This document shows, piece by piece, positions 34,536-47,400 of a DNA stretch of 64,000 nt (its first letter is position 1; every line of letters starts with the position of its first letter). Position numbers and translations under genes: made by a program. The notes under the pieces were generated by a model. The model was not told the origin of the DNA. It made no database searches and saw only the letters and a list, made by a program, of their open reading frames with translations. The DNA comes from Abelmoschus esculentus. Lineage: Eukaryota > Streptophyta > Magnoliopsida > Malvales > Malvaceae. Where the stretch lies: NCBI GenBank assembly GCA_035048815.1, contig JAUCBN010000035.1, forward strand, positions 17,596,001 to 17,660,000, written 5' to 3'.

Positions 34536-36255
34536 TTTTGTTTGTTGTGTGTGTTACTGTTTATAATCAAGAATTTATACGATTCACGACACAACTGTAG
34601 TTGTTCTCTAGAGTTTAGTATGTTAAACAATAGAGCATCACTACGTCAGTAGATAAAATTCTAAATTAAGATGGTTCAGTAAGTCAACGACTTGGCGAGG
34701 ATTATGTGAAACCATATACTACTATTACTTAGAAAAGAATAATTTGCGAATTTTTTCAAACCACCAGTAGATATAAGATTTAGAGTGGTATACTTCAATA
34801 AAATTAACATCATTTGTAGTTATAGTAGTATTGGAATAAAATTTACTAGTATCATTTATGTTTAGTTATGTCACAATGACGTAATTAGCATAGTTTCTGA
34901 TAGGTCACTTAACCTATCAAAAAGTAGATAAATTCTATTTGAGGTCACTTAATTATTAAAAATAAAAATTAGATCATTTAATTAAAGTTAGATACTATTA
35001 GATCATTCTATGTTAAAATACAAACGAACATCTAAAAAAATTGGTATAATGACAATTTTAATCTTAAAATTTATATATTTTATCAATTTAATCATAATTA
35101 AAAATAATTACAAAAGGAGTATAATAACTCTTAATATTTAAAAAGATACCGGTTTAATTATTTTTCTCTTAAATTACATATATGCACTTGTTAAGACTAG
35201 AGTACTTTATTTAAAATTATTAATTAATCTAACATACAAATTTATAAATATAAATATATTCGTAAATAGTTTAATGTTAAATCTATATTTAGTATTTATA
35301 TTAAAATCAAAATTATTAAAATCTATTTAAAATTATTTTTGAAAACCTTCCACTTTAGATATTGCTAACCTGTAATTTTCTACAAAATTTAATTGTTTCG
35401 TATTGTATAGTTTTCTAATGACTTTATTGTTCTTTTATATAAAAAAATTGTGCTAAAAGATTTTTTTTTCATTTTTATGTAATTTTGATATTTTTTTAAA
35501 ATTTATTTTTATCTTGTATACGATTTTATTTATTATCTATGAATGAACTACCAAATTTAAATTCCTAGATCCGCCCATAAGTTGATATAATATGTAAAAA
35601 GACGTAAAATTAATTATATTTAAGTATATAATAATATTTTAATAAAAATATATAGTATTTTTCAATTACGATCGAAGATGAATTTGAATAGCATAATTTT
35701 TGTGTCAAAATGTATATTAAAAATAAGAAATTACCCAAAAAGAATCATCTAGTTTGTATTTTGATAAAATTATAAATGACTGATGATTATCCGTTTATTT
35801 TTAAATTTTCTCAAAAAATTTAAAAATAAAGAAAAAATTAAAAAGTTAAAACTACCCGAATTTACCTATATCCTGGGGTGGATCTATCTTTGTGCCTCCT
35901 AGGTTATCAATTTTTTTTTAAGGTTTTAGACTTTCCACAGTGCACCGTACAAGATAGAATATGCTTCATAAAATAAAATGGGCATTTTAAATCTAACAAA
36001 CGATAGTAAAGAAGCAAAGAGATGTGAAGGATCGTTTTCGACAATTAAAAGAAGAAACTACAGAGGAGAGAGAGAAGGTTGTTGATATTCTTAGAAATGA
36101 AAAGAGTCACTGCACTTTTTTCAGAAATGATATTAGACTTTTAGGAATTACCGTTTACCTAAAATTATAAAATAACTTCCAAATCTTTACATCTTAATTT
36201 CACAAGTCATTTCTTTAAACTCAAACTTTCGATCATTTTTATGTACTAACAATTT
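34536..36255. other. Intergenic, AT-rich
   Basis: 34536-34600 is the leader/promoter side of the AGP-like gene, with TATA-like bases at 34573-34579. 34880-35040 carries ggtcactta and gatcattta phrases like those of decayed foldback repeats elsewhere in the window. The rest is featureless to the solo LTR. Confidence 0.4.
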
Positions 36256-36609
36256 TGTGACATCCTCGTTCCGGGTTAAGAGACGGGGCATCGACCAGTC
36301 TTACAACTCGAATTTTATATCGAAAATCCAACAATTTATTCGTTTATATTACATTTTAAGTGAATTGCTTTATCGAATATCAGACCAATTTAAAACCTTT
36401 TCAATCCTTACACATATATCAATTTCCAAATTGTAAATTCGATTCATTTATCAATTCTGGTCCTAATCGTGTTCATACTGAACCTTTAACCATATATTAA
36501 TTTTCGAGTCTCAAAATCAGTTCACTTATCAATTAGTCTTGGTCTTATTTACCTCTAGATTATAATTAGCCTAATATTGAATTTTATTATCAAGTTTTTA
36601 ACTCAATCT

Positions 36610-36980
36610 AAGTGATTGAACCAAAAGTGACAGAGGTATCGAACCCCAGTTCGATACAGGTCAACTTTGTTGACTCGTTGACCAAGGCTGAAAGGCCTAG
36701 TTCGAAATAGGTATCGATGCAATTTCGTCACTGGAAGCTCCAGTATCGAATTAGGTATCGATACTGGTCTATCTCGTTGACTCGTTAACTAAGGTTGAGT
36801 GGCTTAGTTCGATACTTGTATCGAACCATGAAGTTCACTACAAACTCGGCATCGAAACCGGTATCGATGCCATTTTGCTACTGGAAGGCTTGACATCGAG
36901 CCAAGTACCTGACCATATGGGCCTTAAACAAGGGGGTATCGGTACTCGTAGAGTTGGTATCGATACCCCTGCTCGAAATA
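36610..36980. repeat. Short repeats built on GTATCGATAC inside the solo LTR
   Basis: gtatcgatac, gtatcgatgc, agttcgatac and similar phrases recur about every 30-60 bp, and a longer unit with ttgttgactcgttgaccaag recurs at about 36668 and 36775. Half-units are palindromic (gtatcgatac). Confidence 0.75.
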
Positions 36981-38267
36981 GCAAGTTTGCATCTTCTAAG
37001 GCACCTAAACACTAACCAAAGGACTATTTGTATGGTCTTAAGTCATCCTTAACCCTTAGAGGTCTATTCCAACATGTGTAGTCGCCAAGTAACCTCTTAC
37101 AAGTCTAATACCACATACCAATTGGCTATTCAATCTAATGATATGTCATTCATCATGCAAACTAGTCATTTCGACCTATACTTCTTCTATGGCAACATCC
37201 TACCCTTAATATGGTTTTGAGGACTCATAGATTATCCTACTTGGTTCCATACTTTTCATGCCATTATAGGCACTTACATGTCATATGCGAATTGTAAATG
37301 CCTACATATACAAAATATAAACCTATCTCAAAAGATGTAAGGCTAGCCTAACAAGTTCATCATATCTTATGACTTACACACCGGATACTCGAATGATCAT
37401 AAATACAAACCATAGATCAAAAGTCAAAATGCATAAGTTGTTCTAAACATGGGTACTATGCCACCTTAAGCTAGGAGTCAACAAAATAACAAAATATCAT
37501 AATTTGCTTGCTTGGTGTCTTTGCTCCCGATCAAACTCAATCTAGCTCCTCGGTTCAAAAACTTGTTGTTTTGAGAAGGAGGAAACAAACGGTAGTAAGT
37601 ACTTACGAAGTACTTAGTGAGGTAGCCCTAAGTCTAACCAATTTAGACATCAAACATATAATAAAGTGATATGCTCCATTTAGGTAATGCATCAAGTTCA
37701 TACTAACATTTCAATCATAGGGGAAAGAGTGTCATGCTTTTCATGCTTATCTTAGTATCATGTTATCATGCCACTAGCAAATTCATATTCAAGCTTAATC
37801 ACAAATCATGTTCATATGCTCAGTATCAATTTATATTCAAATGCATACTAGCAACCTATAATTAAATGCTCAATAGCAAGGTCATAATTTTTAATCTTTC
37901 GGATTAGTTTCAAAAGATGCCTTGGTATAGTTAGACTAGATAAGCGAGTCATCAAAAGTACCAAAAAGACACTGATAGAAGTAGTACAAAGGTACTAACA
38001 AAAGATACCCACGATATCTACAAATGCGGTATCTACAAATGGTGACTAACCACCAATCAAAGATACCTATAGTACCGAACAGAAGTACCGAAGTACTGAA
38101 CAAAAATACCGAAGTACTAACAAATGAGCTCAGACCCTAGGTATGTCGTACTACCTATGATAAACTATTGACCAAGGCTCAATCGGAGTTTCAAATTCAT
38201 TTAATCTTTTCATTTTGTATTAATCAAGTTTCTTATCACAAACGATGTCCATAACATGCTACCATTC

Positions 38268-38425
38268 CAAAAGCATATGTTATGCTAACATATCAAAGCA
38301 TATACCATGTTAACAAATCAGAAGCATATATTATGTTACCAATCAAAAGCATATGTCATGCTAACATATCAAAGCATATACCGTGTTAACAAATCAGAAG
38401 CATGTATCATGTTACCAATCAAACG
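38268..38425. repeat. Tandem repeats of an AAAGCATAT(A/G)..ATG(C/T)TAAC motif inside the solo LTR
   Basis: aaagcatatgttatgctaac at 38270 is followed by variants in caaagcatataccatgttaa, agaagcatatattatgttac, aaaagcatatgtcatgctaa and so on, spaced 20-27 bp. A higher-order unit of about 70 bp is visible twice. Confidence 0.8.
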
Positions 38426-40334
38426 ATCAAACCTTCATAAACATGTCTCTTGCATAACTCACATACTTGACATCCGTAGCCGCGTGCCATTACTTACTTC
38501 GGTATTTCCGACCTTATGCAAATGTTCTAAGCTAGTCTAACATCTAGCACTCAAACATGGTATCAAACAAATTGTTAACATCTAATCCTTCTCCCCGTAT
38601 TACCAATTATTTTATTAGTCCGGTTACATTACAAACCAAATCAAATAAACAAAGGTGTTTAGGACCCTAGGTCCTAACCCTAAGGTTTGCCACACTCACA
38701 TGTCTCCAAGCAACTCAAGGATTGTAGATCGTGATTCTTTTGCCTCTTTTCCTTACCGATTCGAGTCTCTCTTCCTCGTTGTCCTCCTCCCTTGGATTCT
38801 CTAACAAGCCATAATCATATAGTAATTCATTAGGATATATCTCAATCACTTAATTTGATCAACCAAATGCTTAACAAAGGTAAATATCCTTATTTGTTCT
38901 CTAGAGACAACTTTGCTACCCTTTCGTAAATCGGTCATATCTCCTAGCTCTTATATCCGATTTTAGCCCATTTTATCTCTTTGGAAAACTAAGAGGATCC
39001 TCTAAAAATAAAAAATAACCTCATATTTTAATTCTTTCCCGATCAGTACCAGTTTTCGTTCGAATCAAACCTGTCTAGATTCGGGACTGTTCGAACAACC
39101 CTTACAGAAACACTTATAACTTCTTCTAAAAAATTCCGGTCGAGGTTCCGTAAATTTTCCCTTAAACTAGATATATGAAAGTATTCTACTTCAAAATTTC
39201 AGCTCTTAACTCCAACAAATCTGACCTAGGGAATTTTCTCGAAAGGGTACCCGAAATTGCATTTTTACTCAAAATTGGCTAACTTTCTTTCCATGGGTTT
39301 GGTTCTAATCTAGGATTATCCTTATAAATTTTCCAGTATCTTAAACATAAAATCAACATCAATTAATCTATTTTTCAGCAACTTAAAAATAAGATTAACA
39401 TCACTTAACCTATTTCAAAATAACCCTTTTACATGCTTACACACTAATTTTGTCATTAACACACTTACATCTCAAATGTCCTTACTAACATAAGTTCACT
39501 AAGTATTCTTGTTCTCATATCATGGCAACCCAATCAACTAAACATATTAATCATAAAAACATATACTTTCTAAAGAAGATAAACCACATTACCTTCAACT
39601 ATTTGAGCATGCAATCCTTCCAAATTTTCTTGAACTAACAAGTTCTCCCCTCTCCCTTTATTTTCGAAAATTGGGGAAGAAACAAGAATGAGAATTCCTC
39701 TTCTTTTAGATTTCGGCCATGGTGACAATTTTTAAGGAGGAAGATGAACCTCTCTCACTTTCTTTTCTTTTGGCTATGGAGGATACAAGGAGGAGAAAGA
39801 TGAGTTGATTTCCTTTCTCCTCTCCAAGTGATGTTGTCGTCCAACCCCCTCCCATTTTTCCCTTTCTTCATTTTTTTAATCAATGGGATAAAAATCTAAT
39901 TAAAATGAATCTCATTGGCTCATTTATGCCACATGGAATTCCCATTAGCCATCTCTTGCCGTGTGTCTAAACTCTTGGTTTAATTTCTCAACTTTACAAT
40001 TTATACTTTTCTATTACATGCAAGCTCTCTCTTAATATGTTCTTGTTGCAATTACACCCCTAATTTAGCTTAGTATTTCTCCTTTGTTTCAATTAAGTCT
40101 TAATTTGATTAATTGGTCTATCATATAACATTTACTCTTCAATTAGCTAATTCCTTTCCCTTATCTCATGTTAAGCTTAATCCTTAACTTATTTGAAATG
40201 CTTAATCTCATAAAATTCAACTTAATTTTCATAGTACTAGCCTTTAATTACTTCAATTGATTACTTTATTTATCATTTGGTCAATGGTTCCATGATGTTA
40301 TCCTTGTAGGTCTTATCGAGGGTGTTACAAATTT

Positions 40335-41463
40335 ATAATTCAAATTTTTTTATTATCAAAATTTTTTAATCCGCTCCTGCTGTCCACTAACCAGCAAAGT
40401 TGTTAAAAAAAAGGATGCATTCAAGTAATGAGTTCAGTGGACTAATGTCATAACCATTACGTAATCAGTTGTATGAAAAATCTCTTGAAAACGAAAGAGA
40501 AATACCCAATGCTACTTCCCACAGGAGAAACGATTTCCAGCCCTGCACCCACTCTCAGACTCAATTGCTTGTAATTTCACCGACTGCCATGGATGCAACA
40601 AAGAAAAAGTTAAAAAATACGAAACAGCTTTTTATGAATATTGCCATCTTTGGTTGTAGAGATTTTGATCAATTTTATAATAAAAAATGCAGGTGGAAGC
40701 TCTGCAAGCAGAGTTGGAAACTTTGCTGGAAGAGAACCAAAAGATCCCAACTTCACTCTGACCAGTACTCTCAACTTCCGGTCATGACACTTGGAAGCTT
40801 ATATACCCAGTTATATGTTATGACCCTTAAAAATTAGGATAATAATCCAGAACGGAGTCGCCCGTTGGTAGTGTAATAGACTGTACAAGTGGGGCAATAT
40901 TCAAAGACCAAAGATCTAAACTTGATCTTAATCTGCAACCAATTCTTGAAAAATATTCACACTTACATAAGTACATTCCTTTTCACTAAAACAATTTACA
41001 GTGTTTATATATAGATATAGACTGAAAAGGAGAAGAAAAGTAAATCTATCGTACCAAGTTGTGTTCCTATATATTTTACAACAAACCTTTTTGGTGTACT
41101 TGAGAGGAGGACCTAATGTGAACTCCATCCATCAGCTCTGCTCCAAAACCAGAAAACATGTTAAAAGACTGAATGCAGTTAATAGCTTACTGCTTGAATT
41201 TGGGATTTGACCACACCAGTCACCATCTGCATGTGTTTTATTGTACAACTCATTCTTGCTCTTTTGTTGTAGACCACAAGTTCTTCTCCGATGCATTCGT
41301 GCTCTAAGCTTCCGAGGGTTTTCTCTCCACTCAGCAAAACTTAACATATGTTTACATGTGAGAAACAGAATGTCAGGTTAATTGGTAGATTCCATCATTG
41401 AATAGTGGCGCTCCCGATTGGACCTTGTATCAAGTGTTCAGAGCTTCAGACTCCATGGAAGTA
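40335..41463. other. Spacer and 3' flank of the formin gene
   Basis: 40928-41463 probably contains the formin 3' UTR. 40469-40837 is an open plus-strand frame without recognisable protein; a short stretch at 40693-40761 looks like a stray coiled-coil exon (see findings). Confidence 0.4.
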
Positions 41464-44400
41464 CTATTTTTTTGGCTTCTCATTTTCTGCCTCCTTTGCT
41501 TTCTTCATATCCAATTCAAGCTGCTTGCAGTTATCCTCGTGTGCTTTGACAAATGTCCTCGAGAAGCTGAGCAGAGTAGCCATGACTAAAGAAAAAGTTG
41601 CAGACAAAACGGAAAGTGATAAATCTGAATAAAATAAAGTAAAAGAGCAACACACAAGATATAAAGCTGCTCTACAGCTAAGATTCAGAAGAGTGCATGC
41701 TGGATACTAATTTTCCAAAAGCGCAAATTACTTAAGATGGAACATATTAGCACAAATGCTAGCTATTATATCTAACCTATATCAACTTTACTGTGATTTA
41801 AAACAGTAGCATACTGATGCGAAAACAACAATTGGTTATAGATAAAGAGAGGGTCAATGCCATTATATAGCACAGCATAACTCAAACTGCTTTTGAAGAT
41901 TACTAGAAATATTTTCTACAATAAAATAAAACTGTTGTATTTCCATTTGTCCCAAGTTCTAAAAGTTCTCCCCTTCCTCTGCCCCCGAATTCACTTTTAT
42001 CAAAAAGTAACAAAGTGTAAATGAATCAGTTGATTTGATAAACTGTAGGAGTCCTAAAATGATGCAGGGTTAAGCATTAAACAGACTTGTTAAGACTAAA
42101 CAACCACCTTGCTCAAACGGGCAACGTGCAGGATCTTCTCCAAAATAATTAGCCAATCCATCTGCATTTTTACCCTGAAGGCATCAATTTAGAAATGCTA
42201 ATGAATTTGTTTTCTTGCAGGCACAGAGAATATGCAAGAATAAAGCCTCCTTAAAGTAATACATACCACGTGAGAATGAAGCGAAGTCAAAGACTTGACT
42301 TCCCCTTCAGCAAAACTAAGGAACGCCTTTACAGTCTGAAGGTTTAAATAAATAAAAGCATTAATTGTTAGAGAAGTACGAGGAATAAGAAAAATGAGAA
42401 TTAGAGAGAACACTAGTTATTTGATCCGAGTTGTAGAGTAACTCGATGGTCATGGTACTCTTGATTAGCACTTGAACTTTTAGGCACATTGGTGTCGCAA
42501 TGAATGAATATTTGACAAAATAATTTGGAAGGTTGTTCACAGCAGTTCAGTTTATCATAACCCAAACCTGAATCATAAAGACTATAGATGTGATTAAAGC
42601 TCAAGAGCTTTTGACCAAAGTCTCGTATCACAACAGCTCTAATCAAGTTTGCTTTAACCAAGGTTCACTTAAACATCCCAGTTAGCTTCCGCAAAGGCCA
42701 AAACTGACCTATTAATTACTAAAGACCCCGATTAAAAACTTTATGAACCATCTTTAAAGATTATGCAATGTTCTTAAAGCTCAAGAGCTTTTGACCAAAG
42801 TCTCGTATCACAACAGATCTAATCAAGTTTGCTTTAACCAAGGTTAACTTAAACATCCCAGTTAGCTTCCGCAAAGGCCAAAACTGACCTATTAATTACT
42901 AAAGACCCCGATTAAAAACTTTATGAACCATCTTTAAAGATTACGCAATGTTCTTAAAAGCTCAAGAGCTTTTGACCAAAGTCTCGTATCACAACAGATC
43001 TAATCAAGTTTGCTTTAACCAAGGTTCACTTAAACATCCCAGTTAGCTTCTGCAAAGGCCAAAACTGACCTATTAATTACTAAAGACCCCGATTAAAAAC
43101 TTTAATGAACCATCTTTAAAGATTATGCAATGTTATTATTTTAGTGAAGGGAAGGGGGAAGACTAGGAAACCCAAGGTTGTGGTGTCTCTAGCAGAAACT
43201 GCATCAAATGTAAGAAGAAAATCCAAGCAGCATGTGAAAATGCAGAACCTCATTGACATGGAAAATAGCTAGTTAATGTATAGAAATCACCTTGCAAAAA
43301 TTTGCCGACACGGGACCATCCTTTTCCGAGGCACTTAGTTCTTGGATAACTTTCTCCAAACCTTTACTAATGGCCTGTGTCTCATCTGCCAAAAATTTCA
43401 ATTGTATCTGTACGGTAATCAATAATTTTGCTTAGCATCATATGTCAAAGGTTAAGCAATTTAAGTATGTCCTGAAAATGCCGTAACTTTTTGTACCTTT
43501 GTTGCAGCTTCCAAAGTCGCAAGGTCTTTTGGAAAATCTAGTAATTCTGGCATCTTTTGTTTCAGGACCTAAAAATTAGAGGCCGTAAGGAGTAAAGTAT
43601 AAATCAACGTTTTCACATCTAATAAGTTATGGTTTGCAATGGTAATAAAAGCAGTATAAAAAGCTAAGTTAAACAGCTCCTTAACCCATATGAAGCTAAA
43701 TTAAACAATCTCTCTCCGGTTAATTTGAAAACATGCATCCAAAATGAAGGATAATAGAGTTCAGCAAAGATCTAGAGCTTTGAACCCATCTTTTAATCAA
43801 AAGGGACACACTTGTCTCCAAAATGAGGTTATTGAAGATACACCCTATTTTTCTAAGGCTGAAATCCAGGGGGAGAGTTCTAGAGAATTTCAGCAGGCTC
43901 AAATATTGAATGCTCCTATGCAGAATTTTCTGCCAGTGCAACCTATTCAACCAAGACCCATTATTGTCCTTCATCAGTCCGAAACTCAAGTTTCCAATGA
44001 AAATAATGGGACTGATGATTTTGCCTCTCCTTTACCTCAATAACCTAGTCCTCTCACTTCGAAAAAACAACCTAACAATGGTTTTGAAACAATGTCACCT
44101 CAACTTGAGGTTTATTCAAGAAGAAAGAAAGCCACTGCAGATCATCCTAGCATTAGCCAAGAACCAGACTCCACTCTTGCTACTGAACCCGAAAGGAATG
44201 ATGCTGAAACTGAAGAAAATAAAGACTCTCAGGAGAATGTAAGAGTTGATCTTGATGATTTTTCGATTGCCATTAGAAAAGGAGTTCGAAAATGTACAAC
44301 ACATCCAATAAGTAGGTATGTTGCATATAGAAAATTGCAGCCTACTTTCAGGGGCTATACTGTGAGAAAGGGGTCATGGTGACCGTAGATGCAACGGAAG

Positions 44401-47400
44401 ATGATATTTTTCAGAGAGAACAAAGTGTTTCTCTGTATTTTCTTATTATTCTTCTATATCAAATGATTACAGAATAAGCCTTTAAATAGGCTAAAATAGA
44501 GTTTTAATATGACTAAAATTATACTTTATCTCTAATTTAAATAATATTTACTCCTAATTTAAATAAGACTTCTAATAAATCTAAACTACTAATTAGGATA
44601 AACTCTAATTAGATATTAAATAAAAACTCTTAACACTCCTCATTACTTTAGACTTCTTTTCAAGCTTTAACACATCTTAGATAACTAATACTCCCCTCAA
44701 GCTGGTGAACAAACGTAGTAAAACACCAGCTTGGATCTTGGATGTGATGCCCTACTCTTTTTTTCTTCTGTTGTTTCTTCGAAAAAAAAATACTCCCTGT
44801 TCTTGGGTTTGGAGTCTTTGGTTTAGATGCTCCAACACGCGGTTCTTGATTAAAAGATCTGAGTTGAATGATGTACGAAGTGATCAAAAGAAACTACACT
44901 TCCCTTCAAGCTGATAGTTACACAGACTAGAGTTTCAGCTTGGATCTTTGATGTAGAATTCTTAAAGAATATTATCTAGTTTTCAAAGCTAAACTATAAC
45001 TTTTTCATCTATCTTTTTGGATGGATGGCTAAGATATAACCAAATAGTTTTTAAGGATAAACTACACTCCCCCTCAAGTTGGTAGTTATACAGACTAGAA
45101 TTCCAACTTGAACCTTTGATGTAGAATCCTGTAAAAAAAATATTATCTAGTTTTTAAGGCTAAACTATAACCTTTTCATCTATCTTTTTGGATGGTTTGC
45201 TAAGATAGAACCAAATAGTTTTTAAGGCTAAACTATAACCTTTTCAACTATCTTTTTGGATGATTGGTTAAGATAGAACCAAATAGCTTTTAAGGCTAAA
45301 CTATAACCTTTTTTCCTATCTTTTGAAACGGATGGCTAAGATAGAACCAAATAGTTTTTAAGGCATCGAAATCCTCTCAATCAGAGATTCCTGACTCAAG
45401 AACAAGTAGCATTTTTCTCGAAGAAACAACATAAGTAAACGAGTAGAAATTTCATGTAAAATTCCAACAAGGGAGAAGCCAAGGAACGAGTGTGGTCAAA
45501 TGACATCAGCGGAAAATAAAAAAAATGATGTGTATCTGAAAAATCATATTGTCGACATGTTTCTGATTAGAGATGACAACAATGTTGACGACATCAAGAT
45601 CGTTGTTGGCTCTGATACCATGTGAGAAAGGGGCCATGGTGACCGTAGATGCAACGGAAGATGATATTTTTCAGAGAGAACAAAGTGTTTCTCTGTATTT
45701 TCTTATTATTCTTCTATATCAAATGATTACAGAATAAGCCTTTAAATAGGCTAAAATAGAGTTTTAATATGACTAAAATTATACTTTATCTCTAATTTAA
45801 ATAATATTTACTCCTAATTTAAATAAGACTTCTAATAAATCTAAACTACTAATTAGGATAAACTCTAATTAGATATTAAATAAAAACTCTTAACACTCCT
45901 CGTTACTTTAGACTTCTCTTCAAGCTTTAACACATCTTGGATAACTAACATATACTGCTAGAGTTGATAGTGAAAAACTACCCAAGAATGTGACAGAAGC
46001 ACTTCAAAATCCAGAATGGAGAAGAGCAGTGGAAGAAGAGATAAGGCTTTGCAAAAGAATAACACCTGAAACTTGACAGAATTACCATACGAAAAAAAGG
46101 TTGTTGGATGTAGATGGATATTTACCATCAAATACAATTCAGATGGGAGTATTGAAATGTACAAGGCAAGGCTGATTGCTAAAGGGTTCTCTCAGACTTA
46201 TGGGATTGACTATCAAGAAACATTTGTCACAATTGCAAAATTGAACACTATTCGGATATTGTTATCAGTGGTTGTCAATATGGAATGGAAATTACATCAG
46301 TAGGACATTAAAAATGCCTTTTTAAATGGAAGTCTTGAAGAAGATGTTTACGTGGAAGTACCACCAAGATTAGAAAGGAGATTCACTAAGAACACTGTCT
46401 GCAAACTAAAGAAATCTCTATATGGTCTAAAGCAGTCACCCCGAGCATGGTTCGACAGATTTGCAAAAGCAATGATACAAGGATGGTTCAAGCAAAGTCA
46501 TGCAGACCACACTCTTTTCAAAAGAATCGAATTGAATGGTAAAATTACTTTGTTAATTGTATATGTAGATGACATCATTATCACTGGAAATAATGAAGAA
46601 GAGATAGAAGAATTGAAGATGAACCTAGCAAAAGAGTTTGAAACTAAGGATCCAGGAAACATGAGGTATTTCCTAGGTATGAAAGTTGCTAGATCCAAAG
46701 AAGGGTTGGTAATTAATCAAAGAAAATATGTGTTAGATCTTCCTACCGAGACAGGTATGTTAGGCTGCAAACCAATTAAGAATCCTATGGATCCAAACTT
46801 GAAATTCAGCAAGGAAAGGAAAGGAAAGGAATGAGAATCCAACCAACAAGGAAACCTATCGAAGGTTAGTGGAAAAACTGATTTATCTTTCACTCACCAT
46901 AGCAGATATTGCATATTCTGTTAATGTAATCAGTCAACATATGAGTGATCCTAGGGAAAAACACATGGAGGCAGTGAACAAAATTCTAAGATTCTTGAAG
47001 TTTACACCAGAAGCTGGACTTATATTCAAAAAGGGCCAAGATAGAACTGTGAAGACTATACTGATGCTAGTTGGGCAAGTGAATTAACAGATAGAAGATC
47101 AGTTAGTGGCTATTGTTCCTACGTTTGGGGAAATCTTGTCACATGGAGAAGCAAGAAACAAGTTGTAGTCTCCCGAAGTAGTGCTGAGTCAGAATTTAGA
47201 ACTATGGCCCTTGGAATTTGTGAAGGGATATGGATCAAAAAACTACTTACAGAGCTACAATTGGATGGTGACAGGTTTTAAGATTTTTTGTGATAGTCAA
47301 TCAGCTATGAGTATAGCCAAGAACCCGGTTCAACATGATAGAACGAAACACATTGAGATAGATCGACACTTTATACATGAGAAAGTCAACAGTGGAGTGA

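Larger units (their letters stand above)
36256..40329 (-). mobile_element. Solo LTR of a large gypsy-type retrotransposon, 4074 bp
   Basis: The block starts tgtgacatcc and ends gggtgttaca (TG...CA) and is flanked by the 5-bp direct repeat aattt at 36251-36255 and 40330-40334, which is the mark of LTR element integration. No gag, protease, RT or integrase frame is present, and I found no second copy of the start phrase inside, so recombination to a solo LTR explains it best. LTRs of 3-5 kb occur in the Del/Tekay group of chromoviruses; that assignment is inference. The minus orientation is guessed from the region near 39600-39830, which read in reverse resembles the transcribed leader of such LTRs. 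Subregions with internal repeats are listed separately. Confidence 0.65.
44361..45950 (-). mobile_element. Young non-autonomous LTR retrotransposon, 1590 bp, nested in the copia element
   Basis: Two 330-bp LTRs (44361-44690 and 45621-45950) flank a 930-bp interior, and the whole is bounded by the 5-bp target duplication tatac (44356-44360 and 45951-45955). Read on the minus strand, the 5' LTR ends ...TTTCTCACA and is followed at once by TGGTATCAGAGCCAACAACG (45620 downward), the standard initiator-Met tRNA primer site. The polypurine tract TTGAGGGGAG lies next to the 3' LTR at about 44691-44700. The interior has no gag or pol frame but a set of 68-bp tandem repeats. It must be moved by proteins from another element. 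The LTRs differ at five places by my count, all transitions. Confidence 0.95.

Noticed and set aside
38268..38425. CRISPR-like regularly spaced repeats
   Set aside because: This is eukaryotic DNA; the units are degenerate and contiguous without unique spacers, and they lie inside an LTR.
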